This document shows, piece by piece, positions 1 to 12,500 of a stretch of DNA of 47,000 nt (position 1 is the first letter of the stretch; every line of letters begins with the position of its first letter). Source of the stretch: Terriglobia bacterium. Its GTDB lineage: Bacteria; Acidobacteriota; Terriglobia; Terriglobales; Acidobacteriaceae. The position numbers and the translations under genes were made by a program. The notes beneath the pieces are model-generated. The model was not told where the DNA came from. It ran no database searches and was given only the letters and a program-made list of their open reading frames with translations. The DNA is taken from assembly GCA_020072645.1 (NCBI GenBank), contig JAIQGK010000027.1:1-47000 (forward strand), given 5' to 3'.

Positions 1-508
1 ACGCATATAATTATACGGTAGCCACGCTTCTTCCAGGCCTACAAGTTGTGAATGTTTCTTTCAGCGGTCCCATGATTGGGGCACTAAAGTCGTGCATTCT
101 TATGAATGTCCATTCGGGCCTCCAGATTTGAGTTGACTGCTCATCACAATCAGCTTCTCTGGTTTTGCTCGAATGGACAACCTCTTGAAATGTCACAGTT
201 AGCCGCTATTGATGGCGCGCAACGTCAGGTGCGTCCTTTGATAGATGTGCTCGGCCTATTCGATCTCATTCACATATCACATTTGCCATGTGCGTTGAGA
301 AGAAAGCCATGAACTTTTTTTCTAAGTAAAAATATCTTGTTAAAAAAGAGGTTTTCTCCTTGAACTCCCACAAGGATGAGTGTTACAAAACAATCAACTT
401 TTCCAGAGTTCCTGCTTTCTGTTAGTGAAGTGTCTGCCCGGTCACTTCATGGAGAAGGATATTCCCCCAAATTTTATTTGACTTGGTTTTGTGGAAAGGA
501 CTTTCTCC
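1..508. other. Leader region upstream of the RHS gene
   Basis: I see no convincing gene in this stretch; the short open frames lack a ribosome binding site and recognisable protein. It is less G+C rich than the gene that follows, especially at 305-360, as expected of a promoter region. A short inverted repeat (TCCTTG at 357-362, CAAGGA at 371-376) could form a hairpin in the leader of the RHS mRNA. No clear -35/-10 pair could be assigned. Confidence 0.5.
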
Positions 509-3500
509 ATGATGCAATCCCATGCTCCGGCTGCAACGCGCAAAGCTGCTGGCTATTTTCATCGCAATGGTATTCTCTCGCAGTTGATGAGTGTGCTTCT
601 GGCCTGGACGATGGTCATGAGTTCACTGCCGGTCTATGCGACGGACCAGCCTCGCGCAGAATGGGTGCATTCGTTAGATGACAACTCCATCACCAAGCCA
701 ATAACGGACCCGACGCAGCCTCGACCAAACCCGGCAATGACTACCCGCTCGGCAATAGCAAAAGCCGTTACATTGCCGCGCCATGCCACCAATCCAATGG
801 TTGCGGCCCTTCATCCTCCCGCTCTTCCCGGCAACCTTGGCGGCCAGGGCTCTGATTTTTTCTTGAACGCGTTTAGCGGTGGGCTGTTTGCTCTGCCCTT
901 GCAGGCGCAGGATTCTCCGTTGGAAGTTTCAGTAGGCTTTGCCGATAACAGCTCGCCTTCCGCCAATTTTCCCGAGCCCTGGAACGAGGCTAATCCGCTG
1001 GTGAATTTTGTCGGCAGCGGAACCGTATATCACGCAGGTGCGATCCGTCTCGACAATCCGGGCAGCTCGCCGGCCACGGTGGATAGCGTAAAGGTTGATC
1101 TTGGCCGGCCGGGTCCGGTGTTCCAGCTCTGGCAGAACGTTGTGGTTCCCGCTGGCGGTTCGACGATCCTGACGCAGACGCAGGATGGAAACTTTAATAC
1201 CAGCGCGTCATCGATCGTGGGCTGCGGCCTGCCGTTGGCGCCAGATGAAACCCGCATTCCCAAGATCACGATCACGGTTGCTGGAACCAGCACCGATTAT
1301 CCTGACACGGCGCACGTACTTGATACCGGTGGCTTCGATTCAAGCTGCCGCGGAAACCAATCCTTGCAGTGGCGGTCCATTGGGACGGCAGGTCCGGAAA
1401 ATCCAGCCGGTTCGATTCAATTGATCAGTGATGGCGCGCCGCATGCAGTGGGAACCCAGGACACACTCACGGTCCAGGTAGAAGATGCGGGCAATCTGCC
1501 GCTGGCGAACGCGCCCGTTACGTTGAGCGTACTGAACGGCCCGAATGCGGGCAAAACATTTAGCGGAACCACCGACGCAAGCGGCAGCGCCAGCATTGCT
1601 TATAGCGGCACATTGCAAGGCACAGACCTGATTACGGCTGCAGTCAAAAACGCCAGCAATGGAGTAATGCAATCACAGCAGGCATCCACTACCTGGGCCT
1701 CAGCCGATGTTTGTGTTGCGCCCGCTGCTCCCAACGCGGCTGCCAGCCGGCTGATCTATGTGGGACAGAACAGCATTGCCTTCGGCGGCATTCTGCGCCT
1801 TGCCGCCCTGCTGACGGATGGAACAGGCAATCCGCTCAGCGGGCGCCAACTTTCGTTTGTATTTGCTGGACAGACCCTGCTTGCGAACACGGATGTCAAC
1901 GGCACAGCCACGGTGAGTGCATCGGGGCTTCCAGCAGGAGCTTCGGCGGTATCGATCAGCTACAGCGGCGACGCAAATTTTCAGGCTGCACAATTAAGCA
2001 CCACGGTCAATGTTGTTCCCGCAGCCACGCTGCTGCGCTATACCGGAGCAAGTCTGATCACGGCATTGGGTCAGCAGACTGTCTCCGCGGTGCTGACTGA
2101 TGGACTGGGACAGAAAGCGGTGGCAGGGCGGACCGTCACCTTCACCATCAACGGCGTCAGCGCATCCGCGGTCACGAACGCAAACGGCGCTGCCTCGGCC
2201 ATCTTGAATTTTGCCACGGCGCTGCCAACCGGAGCGGGCCAATTACAGATCAACTTTGCCGGCGATGCCAGCTATCAACCCAGCAGCCGTGCCGTTCCCA
2301 TACAGATTTATCAGCCCATGCCATTTGTAATCTGGGGAGGCAACAGCGGAGGGCTGCGAATCGGCCAGCGAGTGAACTTCTGGGGCTCGCAATGGGAGAG
2401 CCAGGTCATCAACGGCTTATATTTCGGCGCTAATCCGTCGTTCAAAGGCTGGTCTGGATCAGTGGCCTCGTTCACCTCGTGTGAAGCCAATGCCTCGCTC
2501 GCCACGCTCGACATGGCATGCTGGCAAGTCAAGCCCGGCCAAAGCTTTCCTCCGGACCAGGTACTGCCTTCTTACATTGAGGTGGTGGTTTCCACGGTGA
2601 TCGACAAATCCGGGGACACGGTTTTCGGGAACATAGCTTGCGGGGCCGTTCTTCAGGTGGACCACACTCCGCCCTACGGAGCGGTACCGGGACAGGATGG
2701 CTATGGCACGGTCGCAGCCGTCAATGGCGACTGCGCAGGAATTTTCCCCCGACCGGCAGTTCTTGCCGCGTCTCAGCAGCAGAAGAGCCTTGTGCTGCCA
2801 GCCGAAAATATTTCGGTCAACTACAGCATTGCCAATCAGGGCACGACTGACGCGACGGGTGTAGTCCTGAATGAGAACTTTGACCAGGTCACGCCAGCCA
2901 CCGGCAATGCCAACCTGGGTACGATTGCTGCCGGCCTCAATGCCAGCGGCAATTTCCCTGTTGCCATTCCCGCCATCAGCCCACGTCAGGGCACGGAAAG
3001 CAGCGTGGATTATTCATCGCGACTGGCGGCCCAGGATGGACGGCTCTTTACTTCCGAAGGCGAGATCAGTTTCAGTGATCCTTTCAGCCAGCTGTATACG
3101 CCTCTCGATATCTCGTCATTCAGCCAGTTGACGCTGCCGCGTTTGACCGTCGGCGTGTCCGGCCCTACGTGTATCGCACCCAGCAGCACGCTTCCGTATC
3201 AGGTCACGGTGGAAAACGTGGGCAGCAACACCGCAACCCACATTGCAGCCACACTAACACTTCCCGACTCCACCACAGCCACACCGCTGGTGGCGGACTT
3301 GACCGCTGGAACCAGGTTTGTAGGGACGGTGAACTGGCACGCGCCGGGAATCGCCGCCAAGTCACCGACAGAAACCACAGACTCATATCTGGCACGGCTG
3401 CATGCAAATGATGGAACTACTCTGCCCGCGGCAGTGCTCAGTGCCTTGTGGCAGGATGCCTTGTCCGGCGCATACGGCCCGGTGGAGCAGCCCTTTGTCA

Positions 3501-6500
3501 CGTTGACGCAACGCATTCCAGTCGTCTCGACCACGGTTCCCGCCACGCAGGCGCTGCTGCCCAACCAGAAAACGCAACTCAGTTTTGGCGTTTCCAATAC
3601 AGGCACGGGCAATGCAGTTCAGGTCACGTTGCGCATCCAGCGGCAGGACGGGACCTTTATTAACGTTCCGAATTTCAGCTTGCCGGGTGGACAAAGCGCG
3701 ACACCCACTGCCAACTATCAGGCGCCCGCACTTACGCCCAAGGGAGTGGCAGAATCGGACGCCGACTACATCAGCCGTCTGCAAGCACTGAACAACAGCT
3801 CCCTGAACCTGAATACGATCCTGAGCTGGACCGATCCCGCACAAAATGTCTACGGGCCGACTGACAATCCGTTCTCTTTAACCGAGCAGTTGCCGATCCT
3901 GAGCATCACGCTCTCCGCTCCGGCAGAGATAACTTCCGGCCAAACCATCACCTATACCGCGACGCTCACGAACGTCGGTTCAGCGCCAGCCTCATCGGTC
4001 AACGCGACAATTACTCTTCCGAACGGGACGCAGCAGACGCTTAACTTTGGCAGCGGCCCGATTCCGCCGGCCGGAAGCGTTACTGCCACAGCGAGCTATC
4101 CAGTTCCCCTGCGCCAGGCAAGCGGTCCGGTGAGCGCACAGGCTGTGGTGACATGGCATGACGCTGCGGCAAACAGTTATGGTCCGCTGAGTTCATCCGC
4201 CACCACAAATGTGAAGCAGGCGAACCAGCCGCCGGTAGTAGATGCGGGGCCGAATCAAACTGTGCCTTTCCCCAATGCCTATCCGCTGCAGGGACACGTG
4301 ACTGATGACGGCTTGCCGAATGCGACGCTGATCTCGACATGGACTCAGATCAGCGGTCCTGCACTAGCAACGTTTTCCGATCCGCACTCGCCCACCTCGA
4401 CGGCGTTGCTGACGGCCATTGGAACTTATGTATTCCGCCTCACCGGGGATGATTCCCAGTTGCAGGCCAGCGCTGATGTTGCCATCACCACAACTTCCGC
4501 GAATCTGCCCCCGCTGGTGAAAGTTGGTCCCGACCAGACCGTTACTCTCCCGGTGGACACGGTTTCCCTTACCGGCAGCGCTTCGGATGATGGACTGCCT
4601 GCCGGCAGCATATTGACATTCCTGTGGAGTAAAGTCGCGGGACCAGGCACAGTCACATTCGGCAACGCCACTTCGGCAAGTACCACCGCCACATTCGGAG
4701 CCAGCGGAACCTATCTTCTGCGACTCACCGCATCAGATTCCCAGTTAACGGGAAGCGCGCAGATGCGGGTGACCGTTCTTCCCTTCAATGATCCTCCGGT
4801 AGTTAACGCGGGTCCGGACCAGACAATTATCTGGCCGGCCAATACGGTCACGCTGGCCGGCATCGCCACAGATGATGGAATGCCTGCGGGCAGCGTTTTG
4901 AAGACCAACTGGGCCTTCGTTTCAGGTCCCACCGCAGTTCTTTTCGGCGATCCCACGGCGCTGAATACGACCGTGCGGTTCAATTCTCCCGGCACTTACA
5001 TTTTGCGGCTGACCGCGGATGACTCACAATTCCGCAGCAGCGATGATGTCACGATCACCGTTCGCAGCCTGATCGATGGTCCTCCCCACATCATCAGCTC
5101 GCCGATCACGCAGTTCATCACCGATCCTTCTGCTACGCCTCTGCCGACCTATACCTACGTTGTGGTGGCCACGGATCCGGAAAATGATCCGCTGGATTAC
5201 ATGCTGACCGCCGCTCCCGCCGGCATGTCGATTGACAGCGTGACCGGCGCCATCACCTGGACGCCGACGCAAAACGACCTGGGACCGCACACTGTTTCAG
5301 TAAAAGTGCGTGAGGCTTCAGGACAATTTGATACGCAATCTTACGTATTGAATGTGGTCACGCAATCCAGCATCAGTCCTCTTGGTACGCTGGTGCTTTC
5401 GCCCGCCAGCGCGGGGCCGGTGGTGGTTGGAACTGCACAGCAGCTTCAGGCATTCTTTACTGACGGCAACAATGCTCCAGTTGCGAATGCGGTGATTACG
5501 TTCACCGTAACAGGACCTAACGCTACAACCGGCACTGCAACTACAGACAGCACCGGCAAAGCGAAATTCGTCTATTCCGGGGCCGCTTCAGGCGTGGATT
5601 CCATAGTCGCCAGTGTTTCGGCGGGTTCCACGATTCTCAACTCCAACACCAGCACCATTAACTGGGTAGTTCCTGCACAGCCGATTTCAACCACAACCAT
5701 CAACGGGCGAATCTTTGCTTCGAACGGTTCCGGCCCATTCAATACGCCTCCCACGGCGACGCCCGCATTTGTCCAGAACTTCCCCACAATCAATTTCAAT
5801 CCGCCCACCGGTACGGTCCCAGGCATGCCAGGTTCTATCGGCGTGAACACGCGGCCGTTTACTGATGTAACTACCGATCTGAATGGAAACTTTACCGGCA
5901 GCATCATTGCGCAAGGGAATGGACTGCAGGCGGGCGTTGGTGCGCTGTTCAATTTCCAGGCTGTATTCACCGGCAGCTACACGGTTGCCGCAGCCGGAGA
6001 TGTGACCTTCAACTTCTTCAGCGATGACGGCTTCATTTTCGGCGTGAACAATGGCGCGACGCGCGTCAGTGGCAGCCTGTTCAACCCGCCGCCTTCCGGC
6101 CTTACGCCGTTCCAGGGCTATCCGGTGATGGGGGCTTTCAACACCGCTACCGCGCCTGTGGCAAATAGCATTACCGTCCATTTCCCCGGCCCCGGCACGT
6201 ACCAGTATGAAATCGACTACTCGGAGTGCTGTGCAGGAGAACTGGCGGTCACTATGACTTCCAGCCTGAGTGGGAACCACGGTGTCCCATCCAGCGGGAC
6301 CGTTACTCTTACTCCGGGCACCAATGTTTCAAAGAACATTGGAGGGACCGCAACATTCTCCGCACTGCTAACGGATGCGTCCGGGGCAATCATTCCTAAC
6401 GTTCCGGTGCTGTTCAACGTGGCCGGGGCCAACACGATCCAGTTCCAGGGTGTAAGCGATAGCACGGGCCGAGCGACGTTCAGTTACCAGAGCTTCAGGA

Positions 6501-9500
6501 CGGGAACGGACATCGTTCAGGCGAACGCGCAAATCACCGGCATGACCGCGGTTTCAAACCAGACGCTGGTCACCTGGAACAGCGCGGCCAACACCGCTCC
6601 TGTGGTGAATGCAGGAACCAATCAGACCATCACGTTGCCGACCAATTCGGCAACTTTGAGCGGCACGGCCACGGACGATGGCCTGCCCAATGGCACTTTG
6701 ACTACCACGTGGACGCAAGTCAGCGGTCCGGTGCAGGCTGCAATTGCCAATCCCAACCAGCTCGCGACTGTGGTCAGTTTCACTCAACCTGGAAGCTATG
6801 TCTTCAAGCTGAGTGCGTCGGATTCCGTACTGACCACTTCCGCCAATGTCACCATCACGGTCAATCAACAAAATCTGGCGCCGTCCATCAGCATCAGCGT
6901 GGATAGCACTGTAATTACGCAACCCGCAAACTCTGTCCATGTAACAGGAACCGTTACTGATGACGGGTTCCCCACTGGTTCAACCCTCTCCATTCAGTGG
7001 ACCGAGGTAAGCGGGCCGGCCGCGGCAACATTCAGCAATCCCAACAGCCCAAATACCAGCATCACCTTGCCCGCAGCGGGAACGTATGTTCTGAAGCTGA
7101 GCGCTTCCGATTCGCAGCTTACTTCGTCTGTGAATGTCACAATCACGGTTAATCCGCCTGCGCCCAACCAGGCGCCCACGGTAAACATCGTCGCCAGCCA
7201 GACGCTCATTACTTTGCCGAGCAACGTTGTCACATTGTCGGGCAAGATTTCAGATGACGGCTTGCCTCTCGGCGCTCCCATCACCACTGCATGGTCGCAG
7301 GTCAGCGGGCCGCTGCCTGTTACTTTCAGTTCTCCGGCGAGCGGCAGCACGCAGATAGGATTCCCCGCTGCGGGAACCTATGTATTGCAACTGGCGGCTT
7401 CCGATTCAGAATTGACCGGCTCCGCCACCATTTCGATCACCGTCAATTCTGTCGGCACCAATCAGGCTCCCACGGTGGCGATCATTGCTGACCATACGTC
7501 CATAACGCTGCCTACAAATACAGTCACGTTGAACGGCGTAATTAATGACGATGGGCTGCCGAATGGAACCATTGCTACCCAATGGTCGCAGATCAGCGGC
7601 CCAGCAGCCGTCAACATCGCCCAGGTCACATCCACTTCAGTAAAAGTTGCATTCCCGGCGGCGGGCGTGTACGTGATTAAGCTCACCGCCAATGACGGAC
7701 AACTCTCCAGTGAAGCCACAATCACAATCACGGTGACGACTTCCGGAGGGAACCAGCCTCCAACCGTTAGCGCTGGCCCAAGCCAGTCTATCCAGCTGCC
7801 TCAGAATACCCTCACGCTAAACGGATATGCCGCAGACGATGGCCTGCCCACCGGCAGCACGCTGCTGGTGAGTTGGAGTGAGATCAGCGGTCCTGCCAGT
7901 GTCTCCTTTAGCAATCCGAGCTCCGTGGTTACGCAAGCGACGTTCAGCGTTGCCGGCGTGTATGTCTTGCAACTAAGCGCTAGTGATTCCCAACTGCAAA
8001 CAACGGCACAAGTGACCGTCACCGTCGCCAATGCCTTTGTCCCGCCGCCAACGCCTCCGTCTGTGAGCTTCACTGGGTTTACTGATGGCCAGGAAATCAC
8101 CAAGCCCACGCCGATCATCGGCTCTGTGACCACCGGCTCATGGAAGCTTGAGTACTCATTGCTTGACGGCGCCGGAAATCCAACTACATTTACTATCTTT
8201 GCGTCCGGCGTCGCTCCTGTGAGCAATGCCACGCTTGGAACTTTCGATCCTACTGTGCTTCTGAACGGCCAATATGTCGTCCGGTTCAGCTCGACAGACA
8301 ATGCAGGACAGACCTCTTCCACCAGCAGCACAGTGGATGTGAGCCGCAATACGAAAGTCGGCAATTTCACTCTCTCCTTTAACGATCTCAGCGTACCCCT
8401 GCCTGGACTGCCAATTACCGTCACTCGGACCTATGATTCGCGCGACAAACGGGTTGGCGACTTTGGCGTGGGCTGGACGCTGAGCGTGGCAAACGTTCGA
8501 GTGCAGAAAACTGGCGGAGCCATTGGCACCGGATGGGATGAGGAAGTGCAATGGAGCGGCTTCTTCCCCACCTATTGCCTGCAACCGGTCAAGAACCATA
8601 CGGTAAGCGTCACGTTCCCTGACGGAAAAGTTTATAAATTCCAGGCCGTCAGCACGCCGCAATGCCAGCAGTTTGTTCCCATTGACGTTCCCCAGATTGG
8701 CTTTACCCAGGTTTCCACAGGCTCGGCAACAGCGGGAGCCACGCTCACGCCGATCGGCGATACCGATCTCTTGCTCGACGCCGGAATTCCCGGCCCTGTA
8801 AACCTCATCAACGCCGAGGTCGAGTTTGCCGATTTCACCCAGTTCCAGCTAAAGACGGCGGAGGGCTTCACTTACATTCTGGACCAGAAACTCGGCGCCA
8901 CCTCGGTCACTGATCCTAACGGAAATACGCTTACCATCAATGCATCGGGCGTTGCCAGCTCCACTGGAGCTAGTGTGGCTTTCACTCGCGACACTCTTGG
9001 AAGAATCACACAGATTACCGACCCTGCAGGCAACGCCGTCCACTATGCTTATAGCGGAGCTGGTGACCTTGCCAGCTTTACGGATGCGGTTGGGAATGTC
9101 ACTACCTACGGCTATGACCCCACGCATTTGTTAACCGACATTACAGATCCACGCGGCATCCAGGCTATTCGAAACACCTACGATGATGCTGGACGTTTAA
9201 TCTCGACTGTTGATGCGAATGGCAACACGACTACGTTCACGCATGATGTTGCTGCAAATCATGAAACCATAACAGACCGCCTGGGCAATGCCACGCTTTA
9301 TGAATATGACGACGACGGTAACGTGGTCCGCAAGACGGATGCACTTGGCAACGTTACGGCAGCGACATTCGATGCGAATGACAATCAATTAACGAGAACG
9401 GATGCGCTCGGCAAAACGACCAGCTTTACTTATGATGCATCCGGAAACCCAATCACCGTCACCGACCCGCTTGGCCACATCACTCGTATCACCTACAACT

Positions 9501-12500
9501 CTCGCAAGCAGCCCATAACGATCACGGATCCGATGGGCCGCACCACCACCAACACATACGATGCCAAGGGAAATTTGCTTTCGACCCAGGATCCGCTGGG
9601 CAACACCACGACATATACCAACGATGCCCAGGGTTCACCGCTCTCCGTTAAAGATCCCCTGGGAAATATCACCAGCTTTGTTTACAACGCCGGCCGGGTT
9701 GTGCAGCAGACTGATGCTCTTGGCACTGCAAGCAGTTTCACTTATGACAACAACGGCAACAAACTAAGCCAGACAGTAACTCGCACTAAGTCTGACGGCA
9801 CCTGGGAAACGCTTCTTACACGTTATGAGTATGACGGCGCTAATCGCCTGCTCAATACCACAAGGCCAGACGGCTCCATCTTACAGACCGCCTACAACGC
9901 AATCGGCCAGCAGAGTGACGCGATTGATGGCTTAGGCCATAAGACGCATTTTGACTATGACAACAATGGTCGATTAGTCAAAACAACGTATCCTGACGGA
10001 ACCACCGAAACGAACACCTATGACGCCAATGGCAATCGCCTGACGTCAACGGATAAAGAAAATCGAGTCACGTCCTACAGTTACGATGTTCTCAATCGTC
10101 TCATCACGACGACCTATCCGGACGGTGCGACAGCGCAAACGGTCTATGACGCTGTGGGAAGAACAATCAGGACTATTGATGCGGCAGGAAATGCGACCCA
10201 GAAATCCTACGATGACGCTGGCCGCTATATTTCCACCACAGACGCCCTGGGCCATTTGACCAAGTTCGGGTACGATGCCGCCGACAATCAAACTTCGATA
10301 ACGGACGCGTTGAATCACACCACGCAGTTCGTCTATGACGCCGCCAATCGGCGAGTTCAAATCGTCCATCCCGATCTGACCGCGGACTCGGTCGGCTATG
10401 ACGCAGCCGGCCGGCAAATATCAAAGACTGACCAAGCAGGAAAGATCACACGTTATGGTTACGATGCGCTAGGCCGGCTTGTCTCGGTCACGGACTCCCT
10501 GGGACAAGTAACACAGTACTCTTATGACGAACTGGGTCACCGGCTCACGCAGACGGATGCGAATAACCATACCACTGCATTTGTCTATGATCAGCTGGGC
10601 CGCAGGATTAGCCGCACACTGCCGATGGGCATGAGCGAGTCTTACTCCTATGATGCAGCCGGCAACCTGATTTCCAGGAAAGACTTTAACGGTCACACCA
10701 CTACCTACACGTATGACAGTCTGAACCGCTTAACGCAAAAGATTGCGGATGTCTTCTTCTCTACCGCCGCTTGCGCGGGAGGGGCATGCGGCTCCACTCA
10801 GGTGAGTTTTACTTACAGTCCCACAGGCCGGCGGCTTTCGATGAGCGACGGCTCCGGTACTACCAACTACACGTATGACAGCCGTGACCGCCTGCTGACC
10901 AAGGCGACGCCATTCGGCACGTTGTCTTATACCTACGATGCTGCGGGGAATACTGCATCTTTGAAGTCTTCGAATGCCGGCGGGGCTTCAATGACCTACA
11001 CCTTTGATGCTCTCAACCGTCTGGCTTCAGTGGCGGATACTTCCGGCACAACGACGTACAGTTACGATGATGTCGGCAACCTTCAGAGCTATGTCTACCC
11101 CAACGGAGTATTCGCAAATCACACATACGACGCTCTGAACCGCTTGACACGGCTGCAGAGCAATTGCACGATTTCTAACGCTGCATGCCCAACTCCAGGC
11201 ACACCTCTTGCCAGCTACGCCTATGTTTTGGGTGCAGCGGGCAACCGGCTGTCCGTGGCTGAGTTGAGCGGACGAACCGTCAACTACGCTTATGATGATT
11301 TATACCGGCTTACTTCCGAAGCGATCGCGGGAGATTCCCACCAGAATGGCGTCATCAGCTACACCTATGACCTTGTCGGCAACCGGACACAACGCAATTC
11401 CACCGTGCCCGCGGTTCCGGCCACAGGTCTGCTGGATTACGACGCTAATGACCGGATTTCCACCGACCCATACGATAGCAACGGCAACCTGCTGAATGCC
11501 GGTGCCGGATCGAATGTATATGACTTTGAAAATCATCTGGTCCAGTCCGGTGGCGTACATCTGGTTTACGACGGAGACGGCAATCGCGTAAGCGAGACCG
11601 TGGCCGGCATCGCCACTCAATACTTGGTGGCCGACCAGAACCTTACCGGCTACGCGCAGGTGCTGGATGAGATCCAGAATGGCATTGTTGTAAGAACGTA
11701 TTCGTATGGCTTGGTACTGATCAATGAGCGCCAAGCTATCAACGGCACTCCTACAACCAGCTTCTACGGCTACGACGGCCATGGCTCGGTGCGCTTCTTG
11801 ACCGGTTCCGATGGCGCGATCACAGACACATACGACTACGATGCCTTTGGCAATCTCATTTCTTCGATTGGCTCTACACCCAACGTTTATCTGTTCGCCG
11901 GGCAGCAGTTCGATCCGGCGCTTGGGATCTATTACAATCGCGCCCGCTATTATGACGAGAGAAGCGGGCGATTCTGGAGCATGGACACGGATGAAGGTAT
12001 TTCCGCGGAACCGATCTCCCTTCACAAATACCTCTACGCGAGCATGGATCCCGTTAACCGGGTGGATCCTAGTGGGAAGTTTGATCTGGTAGAGTTTGCT
12101 GTTGCAGGAGCGATCATTGGAGCTCTTGCAGGCGGCGGGCTTTACTCGCTTTTGCATAAGGGCGCATTCAGCCTGCAAAAGTTCATTTTCTGGACATTAA
12201 CCGGAGCAGCAATCGGCGCTGTTGTAGGCGTGGCCGTATATCAACTGGGACCGGTTTCACTCCGCTGGCTGGGAGCATCGCCAGGCCTGGTGGCGACTTG
12301 GCAGCAAGCAGAGGAATTTATTGAGGATACGCTCCAGATAGCTAAGAATACGACCACCTACATAATGAACGGCGCTGCCCGGATTCCGGACTTTATTGAT
12401 GAGGCGAGGGCGTTCATGGCAGACGCAAAGTTTGTAGCCAATTTAAGCTACACGGCTCAGCTAAGAGATTATGTCGCCTATGCTTTGCAGAATGGCTATC

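Noticed and set aside
491-508. GTG at 491 as the start of the RHS gene
   Set aside because: The ribosome-binding sequence GGAAAGGA lies inside this extension and is correctly spaced for the ATG at 509.
4200-8040. The PKD-like blocks as a tandem DNA duplication
   Set aside because: The repeats share protein motifs (for example VSGPA and DDGLP) but have diverged at the base level; they are old domain duplications.
9000-11300. The repetitive YD region as a CRISPR-like or DNA repeat array
   Set aside because: The repetition is at the protein level with variable spacing and no identical DNA repeats; it is the RHS beta-barrel shell.
11300-12178. A 292-codon minus-strand frame opposite the RHS core
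   Set aside because: It mirrors the repetitive YD-repeat codons and has no domain or start signals of its own.
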